From Schistosoma mansoni (taxonomy: Eukaryota > Platyhelminthes > Trematoda > Strigeidida > Schistosomatidae), in the NCBI RefSeq assembly GCF_000237925.1, contig NW_017386025.1, forward strand, positions 1,550,001 through 1,614,000: a stretch of DNA of 64,000 nucleotides, read 5' to 3'. Every line of letters begins with the position of its first letter. The first letter of the stretch is position 1. The notes beneath the pieces were generated by a model. The model did no database searches. It was not told the origin of the DNA and saw only the letters and a list, made by a program, of their open reading frames with translations. This document shows positions 46,226 through 57,172 of the stretch, in pieces. The position numbers were made by a program, and so were the translations under genes.

Positions 46226-46518
46226 TCTCAACATAGTGTTATTATTGCATTGCATTGTTCTGACCTCTCTTTTCCTGTTGTCCTCGTGCACTATTCATAC
46301 TTTAGATGTCTGTCTCTGATTCCCGAAGAATTGTGAATTTTCGTCCACCTCTTTTCCTTCATCTGGTCATTTTACAAAATTTAAAGATGGTGCATTCTTC
46401 GTCAATACTAATCTAGCTGATGCATACGTGTCAATAAATGTGGAACCATTAAGTATAAAAATGATAATAATTGATACTATTCGAAGTCTCCAAGCACCTT
46501 AAAAACATTTTTTCTCAG

Positions 46519-47045
46519 TTAGGCGTATACCTGGAGAACAATGTAGTGTTGTTTATAACTTCGCACATCAATTGGTTTACGAGACAATGATCCCAACGTC
46601 GTTGACGTTATCCTCAACACCTGAGTTCCAGATAGAAGCCTCCACTTTCATGGATGTATCAATGCCAGTAATCCAACATATGAGAAGTCCCAACTATGGA
46701 ACAAACATAGATTTGGATGCCACGTTAAGTAGTAAAGAAGATTATATTGTCACGATAAACTCAGAAGAATTCAATAAACGAGACAATAGCACCGACAGAG
46801 ATGTCCATGACAACAGACTGTGTGACATATGCGATCTTGCTCAGCGGCTAGGTGAAACTGCTGATGGAAGCATATAGACTTTTTGTAGCTGCAATGCAAT
46901 GTTTCATTCGTTCTGTACCTGGGACCCACAACCACAATTCTATGGATTTCATTGTCTCATGTGCGGTGCGATAAAGGGAATTATAGTTACTCCATTGTTG
47001 AGGACAATTGGGAACGCTGAGAGACCAAGTGAAGGCCCATTTTAG
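46519..47045 (+). pseudogene. Exon-like frame with PHD-type zinc finger, broken by one stop
   Basis: After a strong acceptor ('cattttttctcag') the frame reads RRIPGEQCSVVYNFAHQLV and continues to LCDICDLAQRLGE. It hits TAG at 46875-46877, then reopens as TFCSCNAMFHSFC ... FHCLMCGA to a second TAG at 47043-47045. The ligands follow C-x2-C-x17-C-x-C-x4-H-x2-C-x12-C-x2-C. That is close to the PHD C4HC3 pattern, deviating only in the x1 spacing of the third and fourth cysteines. The first stop falls inside the finger. An AATAAA lies 230 bp beyond the second stop, as for a terminal exon. No upstream exon was identified. It could be a decayed gene, the last exon of a gene with a sequencing error, or a gene captured by a mobile element. 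I do not recognise the protein. Confidence 0.55.
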
Positions 47046-47275
47046 GGACATACACAATTTGACTTAAATTCTTTTTTAATTGTTTACAAATTGCATCAAA
47101 AATTTCTTCTTAATCTCATTCGATGTACTTTTTCTGTTTTTTTACACTACAGTTCTGTCACAATTGCGTTTAACATGAATTCTCAGTGAAGTAGTTTAAC
47201 AGTTTCATCCGATGCGTTTCGTATTATTTCTGTAAGAAATTCACTAGCCTGTATGTTCTTGAAGCACGTGAGCGT

Positions 47276-47281
47276 AATAAA
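47276..47281 (+). promoter_or_regulatory. AATAAA, possible polyadenylation signal of the PHD-like exon
   Basis: The first good AATAAA downstream of the second stop at 47043-47045. Unconfirmed. Confidence 0.35.
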
Positions 47282-47487
47282 ACTTTTAAAATTACAATTA
47301 GCAAATCTTTATTATCTGCGCTAAGGTTTTTCAAATGTCTATATCATTTAACCAACACTAAAGTGTCTAACAACAATACATGCAAAATTCAATATGAATT
47401 TTTCAATGTTTTTTACATTGCTTAACTAGACAAATGTAGGCTTTTATTTATTAAACGATCCCCTAAACGTCGGTATAGCTAAATATT

Positions 47488-47750
47488 ATCAGAAGGGGTT
47501 TTGTGGAGATTTTAGTAATTTTATAGTTTAATTCATGAGTCGATTGACGCTAGATCACCATGGAAAACCTGGAAGAACTGGACGGCCGTTTCGTCCTATT
47601 GTGGGACTCCTCAGCAGTGCTCACCCACGATTCCGCCTCACAAGATTCGAACCCAGGACCTAACAGTCTCGTGCGCTAGCGCTTAACCTCTAGACCACTG
47701 AGCAGGCATCCAACAGTCTTAATGTCTTATTTCAACCAATCCACAAAATA
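47488..47750 (-). mobile_element. R2 SINE copy
   Basis: A well-kept R2 in minus orientation: 3' terminus 'tcagaaggggttttgtgg', hammerhead with CTGAGGA, GTCC/GGAC and GAAA boxes, B-box 'gggttcgaatcttg' and A-box 'tggtctagaggttaagcgc'. Stem I is imperfect (CAGTTC against GCACTG). Confidence 0.88.
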
Positions 47751-48032
47751 GATACAGTTGACCTTATTCGCACTTAACAGTATAATCAATATAAAAAATT
47801 TATTATGTTAGACGTAGACCTGTAAATTTGCACTTAATGCGACCAATATGTCAATTACCTGTCGAAAATGGTTATTTTTGTTACTTTAAGCTATTTTAGG
47901 TCTATTATTAACACATTCAATTATGACGAAAATGTACATAATTTTTTTTAATGTTCGCCTAATATGTTTAACAATGAAAACCGATGAATTGAAAATTGAT
48001 TCCAGACTTTATAAATAAATAACATATGCAAT

Positions 48033-48270
48033 CTCAAAGATGGATAGTGGTTAGCAGTGGAATCCAGGATGGGCGTTTTGTCCTATTCGGGACTCGTCAA
48101 CTGGATGTACCTGCATCTCAGAGTTGATGTTCACTCTTTGCTTATAAAGCTTGTAATTTCAGGCAATATCGAAGCAGTCCGCATAGGATGCACATATGCC
48201 AATAAGAGACTGATCAATTGCAGCCCAACATAACAATGGGGAGGTACAATTAAAACAACAACAAGTGAAT
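48033..48270. mobile_element. R1 head-to-head pair
   Basis: 48033-48135 is minus-strand R1 from the tail through the hammerhead to the 'gatgttcactct' linker. It switches at about 48135 to plus-strand R1 starting at 'ctttgcttataaagcttg' and running to 'acaacaagtgaatata'. The joint shares 'tctttgc'-like bases. The ribozyme has GACAAAAC in place of GACGAAAC. Confidence 0.85.
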
Positions 48271-49105
48271 ATATGCGATCTCATTTATAAATGACATCAA
48301 AAAATTAAGACAATGATTTGGTCAAACTGTATACTGAAAAGACATTTGCTGTTGACATTACGTCAAAAAACAAACCTGACGCTCACTTCATCAACCCTCG
48401 ACATTTAGTGTGATTATTACATACCCTATGCATTCTCTTATCACGATGATTTATTCAAATGTTTACATGCATATAAATGATTATTACAAGACCAAACTAT
48501 GTGTTAAATTAACTTATGAAGACACTTGGATAAAAATCAGTTTACTACTTGTGTATTAGACATTTGATTAGCCTTGAAGTTCAGTAATCACTATTATCAA
48601 GTATCAAAAACAGTTATTAGTTTTTCCCCGATTTTCCTTTAATGATATACACATTATTTCTCTTGCCGCTATAATTAACGACTTCAGTTCCATTTCTCCT
48701 TAGTTGAAAAAAATTTTATCCCAATATACATTCACAGACAGGAGTATAAGAGGGCAGTCGAATGGAATTGATGTCTATTTTCTTTTTCAGAAGTTAAATT
48801 ATTTATTAAAACTCGTATAGAACAGTCAGACAGAATTATTTATGCAAAATGAAATTCCAGTGTAAAAATACTAATGCTCACATCCAATCAAAGCACTTTA
48901 TGCTGTTTGGATTTGATCTAATCAGATTACAAAGATGCACAGTTTACAGCTAATTAACAAATTATTAAAGGTGACAAAATATTTGTTCATTATCACATGA
49001 GCATACACATTCAAAAACAAGTTAACCAATCACTTATTTCTAAAACATTTTCATCATACCCAAAGATTTCTCATCAACGGGGGGTGAGGAATCACAATAA
49101 CCTTG
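48271..49105. other. AT-rich DNA, no feature seen
   Basis: No gene or recognised repeat. Confidence 0.45.
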
Positions 49106-49109
49106 AAAT

Positions 49110-49382
49110 AATTGGCTTTCGAAGCAAACGGTGATGGTTTTAAGTCCCGGAGTGAACATCAACTCTGGAATGTGGGTACATACAGCTGACTAGTCCCAAA
49201 TTGAACGATACACGCATCCTGGATTCCACTGCTAGCCACTATCTATCTTTGCTTACAATGCTTGTGAATTAAGGCTATATCGAGAGAATACGCACAGGAT
49301 GCACATATGCCAACAAGAGACTGATCAATTGCAGTCCTAAATAACAACGGGAAGATTCAAGCAAACAACACCAAATGAATTT
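49110..49382 (+). mobile_element. R1 copy, 5'-truncated
   Basis: It starts within the tRNA-like region, then B-box remnant 'ggttttaagtcccgg', a mutated hammerhead (CTGACTA, ACGATAC) and a full tail to 'caccaaatgaattt'. Ribozyme inactive by sequence. Confidence 0.8.
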
Positions 49383-50830
49383 GTCTTTTTGTTTTCTTCT
49401 CAGTCAATGGATTTTTTGTATATTGCTTTACGCTACTTGTTAATATATAGTAACCAGTTCATTTTCGGACATTTTTAAATCCCTTGGATTTTTGTCTAAA
49501 CACAACAGCTTTCATGTTTGTGCTTTTAGTACTCATATTGGTGGCTGATAATCAGATTGAATTTAGATAGAACTAATAGCTGTCACCGACGTTATCGTAT
49601 ATTGTAATTATTCGTTATATTACTATTACAGGAAGTTTTTTCGTTCCAAACATAAAGTCATGCTGACCACTACACGTGTCTCATAAGCTGAAGTTTGTAA
49701 CCATTCATACATATATATGTATATATATGCCCGCTATTTTGCACACCGATTTCTCATACACTTCATACATTTAGTTGAACGCTGCGATAGAATTAACAAT
49801 AACTACAATGTTCACCGACTCCGTGAAATCTAAAACAACAACAAGACAGTTAACGAAGAGAACAGATCACAACAGAACTTGCAATCTGTCGAAAAGTTTG
49901 CTTAAACCTGTTTTCAACATCTAAACATGTAAGTGAAAATCTTAAAAAACATAGTGGACTTCTCAAACGTGACAACGAAATTCCTGTGATGTAGAAATAT
50001 TGGGGATGTTTTCATTAGGAAATACAAATAATGAAACAGTACTTCCATTTTCCATATCTTGTCTATGGTTTAAGATATCCACAATCTGTTAATTACCATC
50101 TCAACATCGTGGTAATAGAAACAACAATCGATGTTTTATTGACAAACTTCCTCGATACGATTACAGAAAAGTTAATACAAGTTTAGTTTACAAAGAAAGT
50201 AGCATAAACATTAATCTACGGAAATGAATGTTCGAAATTGGTTTCAAAATTTTCAAGCATTTCAACTTCTTACTTACGTTTCATTTCAAACATTATAAAA
50301 CACACGCTATTCAATGCCTTTTGAAATAATCATTCAGTTCTTTTCAATACACTCCACCTTCGTAACAAAACTAACAACTTTACAACATATCCGAGAGTGG
50401 TAATTCGTGAATATGATTACCTTAATATAAAGTCATTCTACTATTCTCTTAATCTTCACACTGATCTACGTGATTTATTTATCTGCTTTTTTATGAAACA
50501 TCCAATCATATTGCTTCTATTCGAAAAGGAACTCATTATCATGCGTTTAGAACTTGATGTTATCTAATATATAAGCTAGAATAATTTCACTTTTATTAAA
50601 TATCGAATAAATATTGTATATGTGTGCGTTAACTAAAAATTTCCCATTCATTACCCTGGATATCACGATTCATCAGTAGACTCAGTTAAGATTAATACTG
50701 TATAAAGATGTATTATTTTCACACATCTTCAAAGATTTCAAATAGCAAAATGACATGAGAAAGGAAGAAAAAACACATGATGTGTGAAGCTCATGGTGAC
50801 TCTGGTACAAAACAGTATTTAAAAATTTAA
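49383..50830. other. AT-rich DNA downstream of DM9-B, no gene seen
   Basis: Includes a TATA-type simple tract near 49706-49730. No other feature recognised. Confidence 0.4.
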
Positions 50831-50833
50831 ATC

Positions 50834-50926
50834 TCAATGTTTCTGCCACACAAGTACATCATATTCATTGACTGAATATTCCTTACCACCCCATGGTAAG
50901 TAGGCGCATGAATGACCTTCGTGTAG
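50834..50926 (-). CDS. DM9-B exon 3 with stop
   Basis: Acceptor 'atatatttcag' before 50926, phase 0. 30 codons LHEGHSCAYLPWGGKE to LVWQKH, then TGA. Confidence 0.94.
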   Translation of the reverse strand, partial: LHEGHSCAYLPWGGKEYSVNEYDVLVWQKH

Positions 50927-53238
50927 CTGAAATATATACATAAAGATAGAAAAGTCAAGAATGGATGCATAACGTTAAGAAATCATTTGTATTCAGTCAG
51001 ATAACCAATCAGTTGATCGGTCAATCAGCTCTGTGGTTAAAATAATGAATAATCACAATAGTTTAGAAAATTTATATCTCAGGTAGATAATTTGGATGGA
51101 GTTTCGTTCTCTGAACTGGATGGTTTAGTCGTAAAGCTCTCATTGTTGTTCAGACGAACCACGAAGCTTCCACGATTAAACCATACAAATCAGAGAATGG
51201 AACTTCACCAGGACAAACACTATGTTTAGTGGTAGGAGGTCATTGATAGGAAACACTTTTCGAAGTTGGTTTCGTCCTGTCACTCATCCAAAAAGCATTC
51301 ATACTTATTGATCACCGAGTAGTGACCAAATATGTAGTGTACGTAATGTCGGGTCACCTAGACTAGTGACCATATTGCAATACTCTTTTCTAATAACCAT
51401 TGAAGAGTAGAAGTAGGCTTTTACTATGATTTTAAATTCAAGATAAGCATAAATATTTAGTATTTGTTTCAGTTTGAAGCACAACAGTAGACTAAAACGG
51501 TTAGCAGAAACCTCATAACCAGCAAATTCTAGACGGGCAGTTTTTATATCTGAAAATTATTTAAAAAAGACATACAGTTACAAGTGTGGGGTTATGGAGA
51601 TTATTAAGTCTCACCAAAATTACGAAGCGATCCAAGTTCGACAACAACTGAAAACCTGAAAATACTGTGCGGCTGTTTCGTCCTAGTATGGGACACCTAA
51701 GTAGTGATCACTTACCACCCCAAAACCGAGAATCAAAACCATGACCTTCAGTTTCGCTAGAGAATGCTTAACTTCTAGACCATTGGGCTGAAATTCGATA
51801 GATTGTTCGTCTAACTTTAATCAATGCACGATGCTGAGTAACCATCTTCTTTGCTGTGCGGTTGTAGATATACACTACTGAGGAGTTCCATGATAAGACA
51901 AAACGGCCATCCAGTGGTTCCAGCATTTCAATGGTAGTCCAACTTGCATCGATTTGTGATCTCACTCAAATATACATGTAGTTGTTTACCTTTCCGAAAC
52001 ATGTTTCATTATTCACAACACCTTTTACAATGTACAATGGTTCACCATCTTTGGCTATCCCAGCAACAATTGCATTTTTTGGGACATTACCGTCAAACGC
52101 TCTTTCCCAACAATATCTGTAAGAAAAATTTACATTGCTACAGTAATATGAAATAAATTATTAATTTAACAGTTTTGCCAGATCACCAAGAAAAAAATGA
52201 CATCTTTTCTATGATACAATATTCCTTTTTTAATATCCAATGGAACTGGAAAAGACTAGTAACTGTCGTAACATTCATATCTGTATGATTACTGAATATT
52301 CTATCTGCTTGTGAATTTCATGCTTCGAAAATTGGGTACTTCTTACAAATTATATATTCACAAATAAATTCATCTATTTTATCGAATGTTTTAAGTTTGT
52401 GATTGTGTTATGTATGCTACAAGAGAACTTCCAAATTTAGTACTCAACAACTTGATTTGATTTACACATGGCCTGACAAATGCATTTTCATAATAGAATG
52501 TTATATTTATAATTCATGATGATAGTCTTACTTATCAACTTTTACATCCATGTTCATAATGTATTTTGTGAATCAATTTGTCAGTACAATGCACCATTAG
52601 ATCATCCATTCTATCAGCAGGGTTTTATGCATCATGTATAACTTTTCATTCAGCAATATGTATATTATATACATATACTCTATTAAATAAAACGAAAGAA
52701 CTGCTTTCATTTGTTAATAAGAGTTCAGTGGATTGCAACTGATGAAACCATTTGTTAATTTCCTAAACTTTATATTGTTTATAAACCTGTAGAATGCTTA
52801 ATCGATTTGAACAACAAGTCGAATTCACTGTGTCATCAAAACGTCCAACTGTTAAGAGTTACTTAAACTGAATATTCAATCTGTGAACGTTTACAACGAC
52901 AATTGAATCATCCGAAAACGTGGCCTATGCTCTATTGGGAGTAACAGGCGTAAGTAAGTAAGTAATATCCGAAAACAATTATTAATTTACCCTTTACAAG
53001 AACCAGGAATAAAAGTTTCACATAACACTTCATAATCGTAAAACTCTAGTTCTGCTCCACCATAAGGACAATAACATTTCCCATTCATTGGTACTAATTT
53101 TCCGGGCAACAATTCCCCACTGTGTTTACTTCGTGCAACACATATGTTATCAACAGAAACTGCACCAGCTGGACAAAATCCATCACGTCCTGGAATCCAT
53201 GAAAGTGGTATTTGTAAACCTCGACCAACTTTGGCCAT
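50834..53238 (-). CDS. DM9-B: DM9 (DUF3421) domain protein, three exons, 155 residues
   Basis: A complete-looking gene on the minus strand. The spliced product has two DM9 repeats. Repeat 1 is MAKVGRGLQIPLSW, GRDG (residues 17-20), PGK (45-47), YCPYGGAE and YEVL (69-72). A linker, CETFIPGSCKG, follows. Repeat 2 is YCWERAFDGN, VPKNAIVAG, ETCFGK, AYLPWGGKE and EYDVLVWQKH. The length and duplicated layout match DM9 proteins; an oyster family member binds mannose and acts as a pattern-recognition lectin. Here the ligand is unknown. There is no signal peptide or membrane segment, so it is probably cytosolic or released by a non-classical route. The ATG at 53238 is chosen because DM9-A starts at the same residue and an acceptor-like 'tattttattttag' precedes it. 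It is convergent with DM9-A. R2 and R7 repeats lie in its second intron. Confidence 0.93.
51060..51215. repeat. R7 hairpin element in DM9-B intron 2
   Basis: Inverted arms 'tggagtttcgttctctga' (near 51104) and 'tcagagaatggaacttcacc' (near 51193), with a second inner pair ('tggtttagtcgtaaagct' against 'agcttccacgattaaacca'). It is the same family as 38155-38362. Confidence 0.65.
51220..51310 (-). repeat. Degenerate R3 hammerhead fragment
   Basis: The minus strand reads 'ggatgagtgacaggacgaaa' then 'ccaactt', aligning with the R3 stem II, GAAA box and following sequence. The first box is incomplete. Confidence 0.45.
51590..51965. mobile_element. R2 pair, head-to-head, in DM9-B intron 2
   Basis: 51590-51850 is an eroded R2 in minus orientation ('cggctgtttcgtcctagtat', 'cttctagaccattgggc'). 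51865-51965 is plus-orientation R2 from the ribozyme ('actactgaggagttccatg', 'agacaaaacggcc') to the 3' part, ending about 25 bp from exon 2. Confidence 0.7.
51990..52116 (-). CDS. DM9-B exon 2
   Basis: Acceptor 'tttttcttacag' before 52116 and donor AAG|GTAAAC after 51990. 127 bp: one base completing the split glycine codon, then 42 codons from YCWERAFDGN to ETCFGK. Confidence 0.94.
52117..52918. other. DM9-B intron 1 sequence, no further feature seen
   Basis: AT-rich, with no additional exon recognised. Confidence 0.45.
52919..52966 (+). pseudogene. RTE-clade 3' tip with (TAAG)n tail
   Basis: 'tggcctatgctctattggga' and 'gtaacaggcgtaagtaagta' match the extreme 3' end of the RTE copies at 2548-3490 and 31283-31890. 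A minimal, heavily 5'-truncated insertion just inside intron 1 of DM9-B. Confidence 0.85.
52991..53238 (-). CDS. DM9-B exon 1
   Basis: ATG at 53238-53236, 82 codons plus two bases. The donor AAAGG|GTAAAT lies after 52991, giving phase 2. The first DM9 repeat and the linker are in this exon. Unspliced, the frame would stop immediately at TAA 52989-52987. Confidence 0.93.
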
Positions 53239-55178
53239 GATAAATATATATTTATATTTTTTACTAAAATAAAATACGTGAAGATTTATCAATAATTTTA
53301 TCAAAAAGCAATAAGTAGAATAAGTTAAGAGATAATGCGGATTCAAAGATCTCACAATCTTTCTAGTTAAACTTTGAAATCAGCCATTACATTAAAATCA
53401 CAAAACACAGTGATGGTTTAGTGGCCCAGTTTTTGACTCCAGTTAGATCGTATGCTGATTGTTGTCGAAATATGTATCTCGGCTACTCTCGTATATTTTA
53501 TCGACTTAATTTGCGTTAGAGAATAACGGAATAAAATAAGCTAAACAAGAGAATGAATTTTGAATTCGTATATTTCATATGCTCATTGATCCTGAAAGAC
53601 AATCAAAGAAACAAAGTGGAGAAAGCAAGGCGAAACAAAACTAATGGGCTAATGACATTAAAAAGTGGAAAACAAAGCGATGCGTAGAAGGCGAGTGAGC
53701 CAACATGTTTTGGTCAAGCGTGTCTCAATATTTATATTCAGACAGAAATAAATTACAGACACGTAATAAGTAGGGTAAGTAATTAACACATACGATCATA
53801 TAAAAACAGTCAAGGTTAATAAGTGAATAAGTAAGTGTTAAAATTTAGCTTGAGTAAAATGAATAAATTGGTTTGTTCAGAAGCTAGAATAACCTGTGGG
53901 GGCTTGGCATAGTACCAGCTACTACAATGGAACACTGGTCCATAGATCAATATTTTGACACATACTTCTCACACTTCTACTACTACCGTGTTTCTGCTTT
54001 ATTTGAATAATGCTTGAAGTATTTGCCTGATAACCGTAAGCATTTTGTATCCATAAAGATGATATATCATGAACGGTGTTATAAAAATTGTCTTCTTGAA
54101 TACTGACTTAAGATGTAATTTTTATAGTGAAATTTATTGAAGTCCCTTCTTTCAAAATGAACCTCAAATATTCAATTGTTTACATGTATTTTGGGTTACG
54201 ATACACTTTTATGAACCTGTAGAATACCACTTTCTCAGTGTTCGATAAATGTTTAGCATCAAGCATTTTCGGGTATACTTTTTTCATTCATTGAGTGAAT
54301 GAGTGCTGCATGTAAGACAACAGTTTTCACTGGAGACTTCGTTGCAATTACTAACTTTTATTTTATTCACTTTTTAAATTCTGTAATTTGGGATTCACGA
54401 CAGCAGTATCTCCACAGAAGACATTTGTAGACAGCTTTAGATGACTGAAATAAAATCCTCATATCCTGTCACTGACACGAAATGAACGGAAGAATGTTCG
54501 AAAATACTAGATGTATCACTTTTATCGAACGGTGAAAGAAAACGATTATTCTCAACCTGAATCCCTGGACACATATCTGCGATCGTAACATAACGTCACT
54601 GAAAAAAGCTAGTTAGAATGATGGGAACTGAAAAGAGTCAAGTGATAAAATTTATTTTTTATGCAAACAATTATTATCCATTACCAATAGTGTCTATTTA
54701 CAATGTGGATAATGGAGTAATATAATCCAAACTTAATCAATTATTCCATAAACATTGTGATTTCCAATAACTGAACTAGTCAATTGTTTCAATAAAAAAT
54801 ACTGGTCACAAATTGTTAACCATATAACCAAGTTTTCTTAGATTCGCATCATAGAAAAGACTAAAAGCTAGAAGAATGAGTTCTTCTAACAAAATAACAC
54901 CCAAATAAACAAAATATTCAATTCAACAATAGGTATGATTAAAAGTCATTTTAGAGCTAAATAATTACGGGGATATGGAAACTATAGGTCAGATAGAATT
55001 AATATCTAACTATCAGGTTGAACTGTAACCCTTTTATATCGATTTTTCAAATCGTAATGTTTATTCATAAATTTCATAGGTTTTAAATCTTATCCCTATA
55101 TTATGTCAACAATGATTTTTTCTGGCTTTCCAATGAAACATCGATAAAGCCAATTTTGACAATCAATCAATTGTGAAT
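53239..55178. other. Upstream of DM9-B, no gene recognised
   Basis: It should hold the 5' UTR exon and promoter of DM9-B, but I could not place either. No clear TATA box or repeat was identified. Confidence 0.35.
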
Positions 55179-55179
55179 A

Positions 55180-55545
55180 CATGCTAACTAGCAACTGGCT
55201 CCATGAGGTATTTACTGGAGTTCTAGTGAGAAGCAGTAATCAGTGGAGTTCAATCAGGTCTGTTGGGAGATATCAACTCACTGAAGACATTAGTGAAATG
55301 GTTGCTCAACTGCGTGGATTGGGTGAAGTTAGACATTAACACCGTTGGATGCCGACCGGCTCAGTGGTCTAGAGGTTAAGTGCTTGCGAGCGAAACTGAT
55401 ATGTCCTGGGTTCGAATCCCGTGAGGCGGGATCGTGGATGCGCACTGCTGTGGAATCCCATAATAGGACGAAATGGCCTTCCAGTTCTTCCAGGTTTTCC
55501 ATGGTGGTCTAGCTTCAATTGACTCATGATCTCAACTATATATAA
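55180..55545 (+). mobile_element. R2 SINE, near full length
   Basis: In sense orientation: the ~150-bp leader ('actggagttctagtgagaag', 'tcaactcactgaagacatta'), A-box 'tggtctagaggttaagtgc', B-box 'gggttcgaatcccg' and hammerhead region, then the 3' part 'ggtggtctagcttcaattga'. The core is CTGTGGA rather than CTGAGGA, and stem I is partly unpaired. Ends at 'atgatctcaac'. Confidence 0.9.
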
Positions 55546-56184
55546 ATACATGTATCACTTGAAATTAAAATAAATATTCCAAGAAAAACTAAGATTTTTA
55601 TTTAATTATCTGTATACAGAGAAAACATCATATCATAGGATATCCGTAGTATTATTCAGATAAATAAATGTTATTTGAGATAACCAACATCCTTGACTTA
55701 TCCCAACATTATCAATTCCAATGGTCAAATAAGATCATAGGATAGACAGACATCTTCTTCCATTGCGAAACATTTGGTTGAAACTGGTTATAAAGTCGAC
55801 ATCAAGTCGGCATTTGTAGTGTTATACAAAAGCCCTCAAGGACGTATGCTAAGGTTTATTGAAGCCTTGGCTATACGGAAATTGAAACCCCCTTTATGTG
55901 TTCAAAAACAATTTGTTCTTACCCTTAACCTACCCTGACAGTACTGATTTATTATCCAGAGTGGTTATCACATTGTTTTTGTGTACTTTATTTATTTTAT
56001 TTCCTTGTTACGACTTACTTTAACCTGTCTAGTTGACCTTTTAATTTTCAGATAAAAATGTCCTTAACAAGTATATTATGTGTGATCAGATTGTTCGAAA
56101 TGTATTGCGTAAATATATCACATAATTCTGATAAACTTCGTCTTCTCATTGCATTATCGAAAATTTATCAAAGAGACTAAGTAG
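55546..56184. other. AT-rich DNA, no feature seen
   Basis: No gene or recognised repeat. Confidence 0.45.
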
Positions 56185-56186
56185 GA

Positions 56187-56482
56187 CTCAGTAGCTGAGT
56201 GGATAACGCGATGGCGTTTGAAGAGAAAAGTACTGGGTTCGAGTTCCAGAAAAAAACATCAACTCCGAGATGCAGGTACATCCAGCTGACGAGTCCCAAA
56301 TAGGACGAAACGCGCGTCCTGGATTCCACTGCTAGCCACTATCTATCTTTGCTTACAATGCTTGTGAATTAAGGCTATATCGAGGGAATACGCACAGTGA
56401 GCACATATGCCAATTAGAGACTGACCAGTTGCAGTCCAAAACATCAATGGGAAGATTCAAACAAACAATACTAAGTGAATTT
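56187..56482 (+). mobile_element. R1 (Sm-alpha-like) SINE, best-preserved copy
   Basis: Sense orientation, starting at the tRNA-like promoter: A-box 'TAGCTGAGTGG' (56192-56202) and B-box 'GGTTCGAGTTCC' (56236-56247). An intact hammerhead follows at 56280-56324, then a ~155-bp tail ending 'caatactaagtgaattta'. The promoter-ribozyme layout is that of the Sm-alpha family of S. mansoni. There is no coding capacity. Confidence 0.92.
56280..56324 (+). ncRNA. Hammerhead ribozyme motif in R1 (intact)
   Basis: Stem I ATCCAG (56280-56285) pairs with CTGGAT (56319-56324). Box CTGACGA is at 56286-56292, stem II GTCC/GGAC closes a six-base loop, and GAAA is at 56307-56310. Stem III is ACG/CGU around a 2-base loop, and cleavage triplet GTC ends at 56318. 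Every core position is consensus. Confidence 0.88.
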
Positions 56483-56866
56483 AAAGGGACTAATAGTTTT
56501 AAATTTAAAATAAGTTACTTACTATATACTTTCGTTAACACAGTGATTCCACTTTTATAATTACTGTGGTATTTATACATAAGGCTATGTATAAGTTCTC
56601 AGAAGAAAAAAAAGCCGTTGATAAGAGTTTTTTCTGATATTTGTCTATAAATATTTGATTGTTATTATTCAATGAATAAATAAAACATGAAACTTTGTAA
56701 ATAATTTGAAATTAAATGTGGAAATCAAATATTCTCTGATATGGTTTGTTTACTCACCTCAATATGCACTCACTCATACATATATAGATTATGGTATCAG
56801 TTTTCCGTTTCGTTTATTCATTCAAATGATGATTCATTTTCACATTAATAATTATAATGACTTTAT
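56483..56866. other. AT-rich DNA, no feature seen
   Basis: No gene or recognised repeat. Confidence 0.45.
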
Positions 56867-56867
56867 C

Positions 56868-57172
56868 TAATGGAGTTCAACCAAGTCTATTGGGAGATAT
56901 CAACTCACTGAAGACATTAGTGAAATGGTTGCTCAACTGCGTGGATTGGATGAAGTTAGACATTAACACCGTTGGATGCCGACCGGCTCAGTGGTCTAGA
57001 GGTTAAGTGCTCTGGCAAGAGACCGGTAGGTCCTGGGTTCGAATCTCGTGAGGCGGGATCGTGGATGCGCACTGCTGAGAAGTCCCACAATAGGATGAAA
57101 CAGCCGTTCCGTACTTCCAGGTTTTCCATGGTGGTCTAGCTTCAATTGACTCATGATTTCAACTATGTATAA
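56868..57172 (+). mobile_element. R2 SINE copy
   Basis: Sense R2, nearly identical in leader and promoter to the copy at 55180-55545 ('tgccgaccggctcagtgg', B-box 'gggttcgaatctcg'). The ribozyme has CTGAGAA and GGATGAAAC, changes at core positions, so it is probably inactive. Confidence 0.9.

Noticed and set aside
46095-46319. Open frame starting MARDPTRQ
   Set aside because: It runs through the R3 promoter and ribozyme, so it is non-coding repeat.
46875-46880. Removing the PHD-like stop by a 26-bp intron (GT near 46850 to AG at 46877)
   Set aside because: The joined frame meets a stop codon within a few codons, so splicing does not rescue it.
56187-56260. Possible functional tRNA gene
   Set aside because: A and B boxes are present, but no complete cloverleaf can be formed; the segment is the promoter part of an R1 SINE. 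The same holds for the tRNA-like parts of R2 and R3.
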